From Rhizorhabdus histidinilytica (GTDB taxonomy: Bacteria > Pseudomonadota > Alphaproteobacteria > Sphingomonadales > Sphingomonadaceae), in NCBI RefSeq assembly GCF_900167915.1, contig NZ_FUYM01000016.1, positions 1-64,000 on the forward strand: 64,000 bases of DNA. The letters are read 5' to 3'. How positions within the stretch are numbered: position 1 is the first letter of the stretch; every line of letters starts with the position of its first letter. The position numbers and the translations under genes are program-made. Shown here piece by piece: positions 25,867 through 34,184 of this stretch. The notes below the pieces were generated by a model. That model was not told the origin of the DNA. It did no database searches and was given only the letters and a program-made list of their open reading frames with translations.

Positions 25867-28800
25867 TGTCGGTTTCTCCCGCGCTTTCGCCGAAACGCTC
25901 GAACAGGATCGGCAGCAGAATGAGCGTCAGCAGGGTGGAGGTGATGAGGCCGCCGATCACGACGATGGCGAGGGGGCGCTGGATCTCCGATCCCGGGCCG
26001 GTCGCGAACAGCAGCGGCACAAGGCCGAAGGCCGTGATGCTGGCGGTCATCAGGACGGGACGCCGGCGCCGTTCGGCGCCGAGGCGCACCGTCTCGGTCA
26101 TGCTCCGCCCATCGGCGCGGAGCTGGCGGAAATAGGTGACCATGACCAGTCCGTTGAGCACCGCGATGCCGAGCAGGGCGATAAAGCCCACCGAGGCGGG
26201 AACCGACAGATATTCTCCCGAAGCCCAGAGCGAGACGATCCCGCCGACCATGGCGAAGGGGATGTTGACAAGGATGAGCACCGAGGCGCGCATCGAGCGC
26301 AGCGTCGCCAGCAGAACGAAGAAGATCAGGAGCAGCGCGATCGGGATCACGACCGCCAGCCGGGCCGAGGCGCGCTGCTGGTTTTCGAACTGCCCGCCCC
26401 AGACGATGCTGTAGCCGGCGGGCAGTTTGACCTTCGCGCCGACCTCGGCCTTCGCTTCATCGACATAGCCGACCAGATCGCGCCCGGAGACGAACGCCTG
26501 CACCAGCGCGAAGCGCGACCCGTTCTCATGGTCAAGCTTGACCGGCCCCTCTGTCCGCTCGATCCGCGCCATGTCGCTGACCCGGGCGACAATTCCGGCG
26601 GGCGTGTGCAATTGCAGATCGGTAAAGCGGGCGGGATCGGCGCGCAGCGTCTCATCGCCGCGAATGACGATCGGCACGCGCTTCTGGCCATCGGCGACGA
26701 CGCCGACATGGACGCCTTCGATCTGCGCGCGCAACGCATCCTGTATCTGGTCGACCGGCATGCCGAAGCGCCCGGCGGCGGCGCGGTCGATGTCGAGCTG
26801 GAGATAGTCTACGCTGTCATTGGCGACGGTCAGCACTTCGGATGCGCCATCGACGTTTGACAGAATCTCCTGCACCTGACCCGCGAGATCGCCCAGCGTC
26901 GCCAGATCCGGCCCGAAAATCTTGACGGCAAGATCGCCGCGCGCACCGGTCAGCATTTCGGAAACCCGCATCTCGATCGGCTGGGTGAAACTCGGCTCGA
27001 TGCCGGGCAGGCCTGCCATCGCCTTGCGCATATCCTCGACGATGAGATCCTTGTCGCCGCGCCATTCGGAGCGCGGCTTCAGGCGGACGAAGCTGTCGGT
27101 CTCATTGGGGCTCATCGGATCAAGTCCGATTTCGTCCGATCCGACGCGCGCGATCACGTCCTGCACTTCCGGCACGCGCATCAATGCGCGCTGCGCGGCC
27201 ATGTCGCCCTGAACCGACTGGTCAAGATCGATGGAGGGCAGCTTGGTGAGCTGGACGATGATAGAGCCTTCATCCATCGTCGGCATGAAGGTCTTGCCGA
27301 CCGCGCCATAGGCGATGCCGGCGATGACCAGCCCTGCCGCCGATAGTCCATAAACCAGCCGCTTGCGCGCGAAGGCGCCATCGAGGAGACCCCGGTAGCG
27401 GGGACCAAGCTGGCGCATCAGCCACGGCTCACCATGATGGCCGCTTTTCAGGCCGAAGGATGCAAGCACCGGAACGAGCGTGAGCGCGAGCAGGAGCGAG
27501 CCGGCCAGCGCAAAGACGATGGTGAGCGCAACCGGCGCGAACAATTTGCCTTCAAGGCCCTGCAGCGACAGCAGCGGCAGGAACACCAGTGCGATGATGG
27601 CGATACCGGCCGAGACCGGCACGATGACTTCACTTGCCGCCTGATAGACGAGGTTGAGGCGCGGGGTTCCCTCCTCGTGTGCCCGGCCGAGCCGTTCGAC
27701 GATATTTTCCACCACCACGATCGACCCGTCGACCAGCAGGCCGATGGCGATGGCAAGACCGCCAAGGCTCATGAGATTGGCCGAAAGGCCCATGCCCTGC
27801 ATGAAGAGGAAGGTGATGAGCGCCGCCAGCGGCAGAGTGGCGGCGACAATCGCCGCCGCACGCCAGTCGCCAAGGAACAGGATGAGCAGCACGACGACAA
27901 GGACGGCCGCTTCGAGCAAGGCTTTCTCGACCGTGCCGACGGCGCGCGCGATCAGGTCGGAGCGGTCGTAAAAAACATCGACATGGGTGCCTGTGGGCAA
28001 TGTGCTTTCGATTTCCGCAAGGCGGGTGCGGACACCATCCACCACCTGCCGCGCATCGGCGCCGCGCAGGGCGATCACCAGCCCCTGAACCGCTTCGGCC
28101 TGACCGTTTTTGCTGACCGCGCCATAGCGCGTCAGGCTGCCGGTTCCGACCGTCGCCAGATCGCCCAGCCGAACGATGCGGTCGTTGCGGCTTTGAACCA
28201 CCAGTTGCTGTAGATCCTCGACCGACCGGATTGCGCCGACCGCGCGCACGATCAGCGATTCCTCGCCGCTTTTCAGCCGTCCCGCGCCATCGTTACGGTT
28301 GCCGCTTTCAATCGCCGTCTGGATGTCCGCGATCGAGAGGCCTGCCGCCGCAAGCGCAACGGGATCGGGGCGGACTTCGAAGGTTCGCACAAAGCCGCCC
28401 AGCGCGTTCACATCGGCGACGCCCGGCACGGTGCGAAGCGCGGGGCGGATGGTCCAGTCGAGCAGTTCACGCTTTTGCTGAAGCGAGAGCGGTCCCTCGA
28501 TTGTGAACATGTAAATGTCCGAAAGCGGTGTGGAAATCGGGGCAAGGCCGCCGCTGACCGACGCGGGCAGATCGGGCAACACGCTCGACAGGCGTTCGGC
28601 AACCTGCTGACGCGCCCAATAGATGTCGGTGCCGTCGACAAAATCTATGGTGATGTCGGCAATGGCATATTTGGCGGTGGATCGCAGGATGGCCTGATCG
28701 GGAATACCGAGCATTTCCATCTCGATCGGCGTGATGACGCGGCTCTCCACCTCCTCGGGGGTCATGCCCGGCGCCTTCAGGATGACTTTCACCTGCGTCT

Positions 28801-28930
28801 GGGCGATGTTCGGATAGGCATCGACCGGCAGCGTCACGAAGGCCCAGGCGCCAAGCCCTGCAACCGCGAGGGCGAGCGCGAGAACGAGCAGACGCCAGGA
28901 CAGCGAGGCGGCGACTAGCGAACGCAACAT
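25859..28930 (-). CDS. CzcA-like heavy-metal RND efflux pump
   Basis: The product has 1,023 residues with twelve predicted membrane segments and two large periplasmic loops. The N-terminus LRSLVAASLSWRLLVLALAL and PVDAYPNIAQTQVKVILKAPG are typical of HME-RND. The TM4 motif reads AIAIGLLVDGSIVVVENI. The DFG found in Co/Zn/Cd (HME1) pumps is replaced by AIG, so I do not assign the metal. The charged Asp and Glu needed for proton coupling are kept. It overlaps DUF3240 and follows the CzcB gene by 9 bp. Confidence 0.92.
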   Translation of the reverse strand: MLRSLVAASLSWRLLVLALALAVAGLGAWAFVTLPVDAYPNIAQTQVKVILKAPGMTPEEVESRVITPIEMEMLGIPDQAILRSTAKYAIADITIDFVDGTDIYWARQQVAERLSSVLPDLPASVSGGLAPISTPLSDIYMFTIEGPLSLQQKRELLDWTIRPALRTVPGVADVNALGGFVRTFEVRPDPVALAAAGLSIADIQTAIESGNRNDGAGRLKSGEESLIVRAVGAIRSVEDLQQLVVQSRNDRIVRLGDLATVGTGSLTRYGAVSKNGQAEAVQGLVIALRGADARQVVDGVRTRLAEIESTLPTGTHVDVFYDRSDLIARAVGTVEKALLEAAVLVVVLLILFLGDWRAAAIVAATLPLAALITFLFMQGMGLSANLMSLGGLAIAIGLLVDGSIVVVENIVERLGRAHEEGTPRLNLVYQAASEVIVPVSAGIAIIALVFLPLLSLQGLEGKLFAPVALTIVFALAGSLLLALTLVPVLASFGLKSGHHGEPWLMRQLGPRYRGLLDGAFARKRLVYGLSAAGLVIAGIAYGAVGKTFMPTMDEGSIIVQLTKLPSIDLDQSVQGDMAAQRALMRVPEVQDVIARVGSDEIGLDPMSPNETDSFVRLKPRSEWRGDKDLIVEDMRKAMAGLPGIEPSFTQPIEMRVSEMLTGARGDLAVKIFGPDLATLGDLAGQVQEILSNVDGASEVLTVANDSVDYLQLDIDRAAAGRFGMPVDQIQDALRAQIEGVHVGVVADGQKRVPIVIRGDETLRADPARFTDLQLHTPAGIVARVSDMARIERTEGPVKLDHENGSRFALVQAFVSGRDLVGYVDEAKAEVGAKVKLPAGYSIVWGGQFENQQRASARLAVVIPIALLLIFFVLLATLRSMRASVLILVNIPFAMVGGIVSLWASGEYLSVPASVGFIALLGIAVLNGLVMVTYFRQLRADGRSMTETVRLGAERRRRPVLMTASITAFGLVPLLFATGPGSEIQRPLAIVVIGGLITSTLLTLILLPILFERFGESAGETDNG

Positions 28931-28939
28931 GGCCCGGAC

Positions 28940-30064
28940 CTATCGCGACAAGGCGAGCGCCTTGAGTGCGCTCGTGCCGGAAATGACCACCTGCTCGCCC
29001 GGCCTGACGCCTGAAAGCAGCACGGTTTGTCCCTCGACGGAACCGCCCCCAGATCCACCCAGCGTTACGTCGCGGATCGCATATCCGCCGCCAGTGGCGA
29101 CGAAGACGATAGTCTTGTCCCCGATCATGGCGATCGCACCAGAAGGCACGCTGACGGCACCGGCCGGGGCTGGGCCGGACAGCGACATGCTGGTCGCGCG
29201 GCCGGCGATGATGCCCGGCCCGGCAGGAATCTCGGCCTTGAGAACGACCGAGCGGGTGGCAGGGTCTATCGTCGACCCCACGGCCGTGACCCGGCCGGCG
29301 ATGTCGGGCTCGATCAATACGGTCATGCCCGGGCGGGCCGTGCCGACGAGCCGTTCGGGCAACTGGCCGACAACCTCATAGCGGTTGGCGGCGTCGATCA
29401 CGTAAGGCGCGGTGGTTCCGTCCACCGGATTGCCCGTCTGGACGCTGGCGGTCGTGACGCGCCCCGCGATCGGCGCGGTCAGCGTATAAGTGCCGCTCGC
29501 GCCCACGCCATTGACCATTTTGAGGATGCGCGCCTTTTCGGCGACATCCGCGCCCGCTTCGGCCGCCAGCGCATTGGCTTCATCGGCGCGCGCGCCAGCG
29601 ATGATGCCTTCGCGGGCAAGCTGCGAGAGCCGGGCCGCGTTCGACCGCGCCACGCCCGCCCGCGCATTGGCGCGGGTGAGGTCGGCCCCCATGGTCAACA
29701 CATCGCGGCTGGAAATGATCGCAAGCGGCTGGCCCTGCCGGACCGTATCACCTTCGACCACCAGCGTCCGCATGACCACGCCGGGAAACGTTGCGGCCAC
29801 CGCCACGCGCGCGTTGGCGGGCGGCTGGATCACCGCCGGAATGACGGCGATGGGCGCTTCAATCGCGGCGATGGCGGGCACAAGGCGGATACCGAGCTGC
29901 GCGGCCTGTTTGCGATCAACCGGCAATATGCCCGGCGCCGCTTTCCCGGCTTCAGCGGGTTGGAGGCTGGGCTCAGGGGCCGTGCCGGATCCGGCAAACC
30001 ACCAGACACCAAGCACCAGCACAATGACGGCAACGCCGGCAAGGAGATAGTTCCGCTTCGACAT
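28940..30064 (-). CDS. CzcB-like RND periplasmic adaptor
   Basis: The product has 374 residues. An N-terminal membrane anchor (LLAGVAVIVLVLGVWWFAG) is followed by lipoyl halves (AATFPGVVMRTLVVEGDTVRQGQ; APIAGRVTTASVQTGNPV) and a beta barrel. The helical hairpin is short, as in metal adaptors. It lies 9 bp upstream of the pump gene. No His-rich metal-binding tail is visible. Confidence 0.9.
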   Translation of the reverse strand: MSKRNYLLAGVAVIVLVLGVWWFAGSGTAPEPSLQPAEAGKAAPGILPVDRKQAAQLGIRLVPAIAAIEAPIAVIPAVIQPPANARVAVAATFPGVVMRTLVVEGDTVRQGQPLAIISSRDVLTMGADLTRANARAGVARSNAARLSQLAREGIIAGARADEANALAAEAGADVAEKARILKMVNGVGASGTYTLTAPIAGRVTTASVQTGNPVDGTTAPYVIDAANRYEVVGQLPERLVGTARPGMTVLIEPDIAGRVTAVGSTIDPATRSVVLKAEIPAGPGIIAGRATSMSLSGPAPAGAVSVPSGAIAMIGDKTIVFVATGGGYAIRDVTLGGSGGGSVEGQTVLLSGVRPGEQVVISGTSALKALALSR

Positions 30065-30117
30065 GGGCTTCGCCTAGTGCGCGAAACTGACGAGACCCTG
30101 ACGAGGCCAAAATGCGA

Positions 30118-31134
30118 TCAGGCGCCGGGGAAGTGCAATGACAATTCCCGCGCGACAGGATCGGTGGTCAGCTCTCCACCGTGCGCCGCCATGATCCGGT
30201 CAACGATCGCCAGACCAAGCCCGGCGCCGTTGGTGCTGGCATGGTCCGCCCGGCTATGCCGCCGCACAAGTTCGCGAAGCCGATCGGTCGACAGGCCCTC
30301 TCCGCCGTCACCCACCGCGATCACCGGATCTGGGCCAACCCTTATGGTCACCGTGCTCCCGGTTGGCGTCACCCGGACAGCATTCTCGATGAGGTTCCGC
30401 AAGGCGGCGGCGATCGCTTCGCGCCGGCCCCGCGCCACGGGATGCCCGCTACCTGCATCGAGCGTGATGGCTTTCCCTTCCGCGATGATGCCTGGCGCCA
30501 GAAGGCTGACGACATCGCGGGCGATCTCGACAAGGGACACGGATTCCAGCGGGAATTGCGCGGCGGATGCGGCGTCAATTTGGGCCAGCAGCATGAGCTG
30601 GTCGATCAGGCGACGCATCGCGGCGACGTCATGCTTCAGGCGCGCGGAGTCGTCATGGTCGAGCCGGTCAAATTCGAGCGACAGCACCGCGAGCGGCGTG
30701 CGCAGTTCATGCGCGACATCGGCGGCAAAGGCTTCCTGGCGCATGGCGGCGTCGTCAAGCCGGCCGAGCAGATCATTGACGGCATCCGTGAACGGCAGGG
30801 CTTCGGCCGGCAGATGGGACGTGTCTATGCGAAAGCCGCGTTCGTGCCCACGCGCGGCCTCGATCGCGGTTGCGGCTTCCTCAAGGGAGCCAAAAGCCTG
30901 TCGGATCACGCGCCGCACGACGAAGGCGACGGGCACCATCAGCACGACCAGTGGAAGCGCGACATGCTCCAGCATCTCGCGCACGGCCTTGATCAGCGCG
31001 TCCTGCGCCGTCAGATCGTCGAATGTCAGGCTGTAGAAAAAGACGACCGCTGCAAGCAACAAGATGGTGCCGACAAGGCCGACGAGAGCAAGCCCTCGCG
31101 CAAGTTTGCGCGACACGGAGCGCCGATAGGTCAC
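30118..31134 (-). CDS. Sensor histidine kinase of the metal efflux operon
   Basis: The product has 338 residues with two membrane segments (about 12-35 and 58-75), a short periplasmic loop, a HAMP-like stretch, the H-box DVAHELRTPLAVLSLE, N-box LRNLIENAVRV, G1 VGDGGEGL and G2 GAGLGLAIV. It overlaps the response regulator gene by 4 bp. It probably senses periplasmic metal and controls the czc-like genes downstream. Confidence 0.92.
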   Translation of the reverse strand: MTYRRSVSRKLARGLALVGLVGTILLLAAVVFFYSLTFDDLTAQDALIKAVREMLEHVALPLVVLMVPVAFVVRRVIRQAFGSLEEAATAIEAARGHERGFRIDTSHLPAEALPFTDAVNDLLGRLDDAAMRQEAFAADVAHELRTPLAVLSLEFDRLDHDDSARLKHDVAAMRRLIDQLMLLAQIDAASAAQFPLESVSLVEIARDVVSLLAPGIIAEGKAITLDAGSGHPVARGRREAIAAALRNLIENAVRVTPTGSTVTIRVGPDPVIAVGDGGEGLSTDRLRELVRRHSRADHASTNGAGLGLAIVDRIMAAHGGELTTDPVARELSLHFPGA

Positions 31135-31808
31135 GCCGCGACATCCTTCAGCATATAGCCGACGCCGCGGATGGTGTGGAGCGCGCCAGTGGCACCAGCC
31201 TCGTCCAGCTTCCGGCGCAAGCGGGAGACCGCCGCTTCCACGGCATTGGGCGTCACCGGCTCGTTGAAATTGTAGAGCGCATCCTCGATCGTCTCGCGGC
31301 GGACGACGGTTCCCGCCCGCCGTAGCAGCAATTCCAGGAGGTCGGCCTCCCTGCGGGACAGATCGATGGCGTAGTCCCCGCAGTGCGCCGTGCGCGCCGC
31401 CGTGTCGAACCGCAGGCAGCCCGCTTCCAGCACAGGTTGCGCGCGCGGGCCGGGGCGGCGGAGCAACGCGCGAATGCGCGCGGCCAGTTCATCGATCTCG
31501 ACAGGCTTGACGACATAATCGTCGGCGCCGGCGTCAAGCCCCGTGACCCGGTCCTCCAGCGCGCCGCGCGCGGTCTGGATGATCGCGGGCGGCATTTGCC
31601 GATACTGGCGACGGTTCGCCAGCCAGGCGACGCCATCGCCGTCCGGCAGGCCGAGATCGAGTATGATCGCGTCATAGACCGCGCCACCCAGTGCGCTGTC
31701 CGCATCGGACAGGGTCGTGGCGATGTCGCACGAAAAGCCCCGGCGCTGAAGGCCGTCCGCAACCAGCTTCGCCAGCCGGTCATTATCCTCTATGACAAGA
31801 ACGCGCAT
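31131..31808 (-). CDS. OmpR-family response regulator
   Basis: The product has 225 residues. The receiver domain has acidic residues in MRVLVIEDNDRL, the phosphorylation Asp in IILDLGLPDGDG and the Lys in VVKPVEID. The winged helix ends with VSRLRRKLDEAG and TIRGVGYML. It is the partner of the kinase downstream. It resembles regulators of the CzcR/IrlR group, inferred from context and type. Confidence 0.93.
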   Translation of the reverse strand: MRVLVIEDNDRLAKLVADGLQRRGFSCDIATTLSDADSALGGAVYDAIILDLGLPDGDGVAWLANRRQYRQMPPAIIQTARGALEDRVTGLDAGADDYVVKPVEIDELAARIRALLRRPGPRAQPVLEAGCLRFDTAARTAHCGDYAIDLSRREADLLELLLRRAGTVVRRETIEDALYNFNEPVTPNAVEAAVSRLRRKLDEAGATGALHTIRGVGYMLKDVAA

Positions 31809-31893
31809 CTATGCCGGCTTTCCTAGCACGATCCCGCCTCAATTCCCGCCCTGCAATCTGACCAGTCCCGCGCGGGGATCGAAAGAGGCCGTC

Positions 31894-32628
31894 TCAATCC
31901 CGGTCATTATCCTCGCCTTGAACGGCTGTTCCACCTTCGATTTCATGCCCTTGCTTTGCCTCGCCGTGCGACTGCGCACTGAACGCCGCGGAATCGTAGC
32001 GCAGGATGCCAAACACCGTCATCCCGATCACCAGGACGGCCAGCAGCACCGCGACGACGGCCGGCCGACGGGCATCGTGGGCGCCAGGGTGCAGAGCGAC
32101 GCTCTTGCGGCCAGTAACCATGGCGCGCGCGAGATTTTCGCGGGTGAAGACGGACATCAGGACCACCGCTGCGACATGAACGCCGATGAGCGCCAGCAGG
32201 CCATAGGCAATCGCCTCATGAAGATCCTCGTCGGCCTGCCCCGCGTCGACCTGGATGCCGGTCCACAGCACCGCGCCGGTTGCAATGAGCATGGCCAGAA
32301 CAGCGAGCGCCCCCAGCGGATTGTGCCCGATCGTGCGTTGTGGATGACCCGTCACAAGTTCCCGGACGTGGGACAGAAGGCGTGACGGTCGCACGAAATT
32401 GGCAAAACGCGCATGCTCGCCGCCGATAAACCCCCAGACAAGACGAAAGACAAGCAGGACAGCGGCGGTCCAGCCTGCCGCCATGTGCCAGTCCGCGATT
32501 CCGCTGTCTCCTTCCGAGGACAAAAAGGCAATCGTGATCGCCGCGACCAGCAGCCAGTGGAAAAGCCTGAGCGGGGCATCCCAAACCCTGAAACTATCAC
32601 TGTAGCTCGTTTTTGCCATGAGCATCAT
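31894..32628 (-). CDS. Cytochrome b561-like membrane protein
   Basis: The product has 244 residues with four main membrane segments and haem-ligand histidines in LRLFHWLLVAAITIAF, DWHMAAGWTAAVLLVFRLVWGF and ALIGVHVAAVVL. This is the Ni/Fe-hydrogenase-type b cytochrome/cytochrome b561 family. A fifth hydrophobic segment (VVAVLLAVLVIGMTVFG) is followed by a soluble tail. It lies between the VIT gene and the two-component genes, 85 bp from the regulator. It is often found in metal-efflux loci, with role unknown. Confidence 0.85.
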   Translation of the reverse strand: MMLMAKTSYSDSFRVWDAPLRLFHWLLVAAITIAFLSSEGDSGIADWHMAAGWTAAVLLVFRLVWGFIGGEHARFANFVRPSRLLSHVRELVTGHPQRTIGHNPLGALAVLAMLIATGAVLWTGIQVDAGQADEDLHEAIAYGLLALIGVHVAAVVLMSVFTRENLARAMVTGRKSVALHPGAHDARRPAVVAVLLAVLVIGMTVFGILRYDSAAFSAQSHGEAKQGHEIEGGTAVQGEDNDRD

Positions 32629-32699
32629 TTGTCTCCTTGGCCTTTGGCCATAAGAGAGATTGCTGACGGCGCGCTGACGAACGCGGGGCAGCGATCACG

Positions 32700-33401
32700 T
32701 CAGACAGCCGCTCCGAACAGGCTGCCCACGCCTGCCGTCAACGCCATCGCCAGGGCGCCCCAGAACGTGACGCGGACGATCGACCGCATGACAGGGGCCC
32801 CGCCCGCCTTCGCGCCAAGCGCCCCGAGCAGCACGAGGCACAGAAGCGAAACGGCGACGACGAGCGGTATCAATTGCTGTCCCGGCGCGGCGGCAACCAC
32901 CGCCAGCGGCATGATCGCCCCGGCGCTGAACGTCGCGGCGGATGTGAATGCCGCCTGCAACGGCCGCGCCGTGGATATGTCGGAAATTCCCAGCTCATCG
33001 CGGGCATGCGCCCCAAGCGCATCGTCCGCCATGAGCTGGTCGGCAACCTTGAGCGCAAGATCGGGGTCCAGGCCGCGCGCCATATAGATGTCCGCCAGTT
33101 CCTGCCGCTCGAGCCCGGGCTGCGTTGTCAGTTCCGCCGTTTCGCGGGCGAGGTCCGCCTTCTCGGTATCGGCCTGCGAGCTGACCGAGACATATTCGCC
33201 GGCGGCCATCGACATGGCGCCGGCGACAAGCGCCGCGATGCCGGCAACGAGGATGCCTGATCGGTCCGTTCCCGAAGCGGCGACGCCGACAATGAGGCTT
33301 CCTGTGGAAACGATACCGTCATTGGCGCCAAGGACCGCCGCGCGGAGCCAGCCGATACGTGATACCGCATGTCGTTCGGGGTGAGCGTGCAAGCGGGTCA
33401 T
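32700..33401 (-). CDS. VIT1/CCC1-family transporter
   Basis: The product has 233 residues. RAAVLGANDGIVSTGSLIVGV is the signature start of the VIT family, with MAAGEYVSVSSQADTEKAD following. Five membrane segments are present. Family members move Fe2+ or Mn2+ (established). The chosen ATG at 33401 starts MTRLHAHPERH, a His-containing N-terminus. An upstream in-frame start at 33434 is possible. The transporter is the first gene of the minus-strand metal block. Confidence 0.9.
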   Translation of the reverse strand: MTRLHAHPERHAVSRIGWLRAAVLGANDGIVSTGSLIVGVAASGTDRSGILVAGIAALVAGAMSMAAGEYVSVSSQADTEKADLARETAELTTQPGLERQELADIYMARGLDPDLALKVADQLMADDALGAHARDELGISDISTARPLQAAFTSAATFSAGAIMPLAVVAAAPGQQLIPLVVAVSLLCLVLLGALGAKAGGAPVMRSIVRVTFWGALAMALTAGVGSLFGAAV

Positions 33402-33479
33402 GGGTCCTCCAGCCAAGGGTCGGCACAAGACCATGACCGCATTTGCTGACCAGCTCCTGACGCAATGTGATTTCCGGCG

Positions 33480-34181
33480 CTAATTGAAATGGAAAGGCAG
33501 GACGCAATCGAGCGTTCCCACGCCGAGACTTTCAGGCGGGCGCGGAAAGGGCGCCGCCAGGCGAACCGTGCGAAGGGCGAGCCGGTCAAGCTGCGCATTG
33601 CCGCTGGATTGCGCGAGCGAGATCTCGCGCAAGGCGCCGTCAGCACCGATGGAAAAATTAATCAGCGCCTCACCCTCAAGATGAAGGCCCGCCGGGCGTC
33701 TGGCGGCAATCCATTCCCACAACCGCCGAAGATAGGCCGCACGCGCAGTGCTGAGCGTTGATGACGCAGCCTGCGGCGAAGCAGGTTGGGGATGCGGCAT
33801 GTCGACGTTCATGCGGGCAGGCAAGGGCGACGGTGCGACAGGTAGCGTCAAGGCAGCCTGATCGGAGGCAGGCCGGTCGGGCGACGCCTGCGGCCCTTGC
33901 CGCGCGCGTGTCGCTGGCGTTGTACTGGGGGGCGTCAGCTGATTTGCCGGTCTGGGGGCGGCTTTCGGCCGGCGGGCAGACGGCTGTTCGGTTTCGAGCG
34001 AAGGCAGCGTCATGATCGTGACCGTGCGGGGTTCCTCCCGCCTTTCGGGGATTAGACGCGGACTGTGGCTCCACAGGCCATAGGCCGCAAGAACACCCGC
34101 ATGCAGGGCAAGCGACACGAGGAACCCGAAAGCCCTCGTATCGCTCGCCTGGGCCAGCCGGTATGCTGGACTGGCGGCCAT
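33480..34181 (-). CDS. TonB-like energy transducer
   Basis: The product has 233 residues: N-terminal membrane anchor (GFLVSLALHAGVLAAYGLW), a Pro/Ala-rich periplasmic linker (about 60-150) and a TonB C-terminal fold (LEGEALINFSIGADGALREISL, then RLAAPFPRPPE). It is coded 3 bp after the TonB-dependent receptor and so is probably dedicated to it. Confidence 0.88.
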   Translation of the reverse strand: MAASPAYRLAQASDTRAFGFLVSLALHAGVLAAYGLWSHSPRLIPERREEPRTVTIMTLPSLETEQPSARRPKAAPRPANQLTPPSTTPATRARQGPQASPDRPASDQAALTLPVAPSPLPARMNVDMPHPQPASPQAASSTLSTARAAYLRRLWEWIAARRPAGLHLEGEALINFSIGADGALREISLAQSSGNAQLDRLALRTVRLAAPFPRPPESLGVGTLDCVLPFHFN

Positions 34182-34184
34182 GCC

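Noticed and set aside
24626-26860. A 744-codon open frame on the plus strand antisense to the TolC and CzcA genes
   Set aside because: Arg/His-rich composition with no recognisable domain. It mirrors two well-supported genes on the other strand in high-GC DNA.
29027-31036. A 669-codon plus-strand open frame antisense to CzcB and the histidine kinase
   Set aside because: No domains, low-complexity Arg/Gly content. The minus-strand genes have clear motifs.
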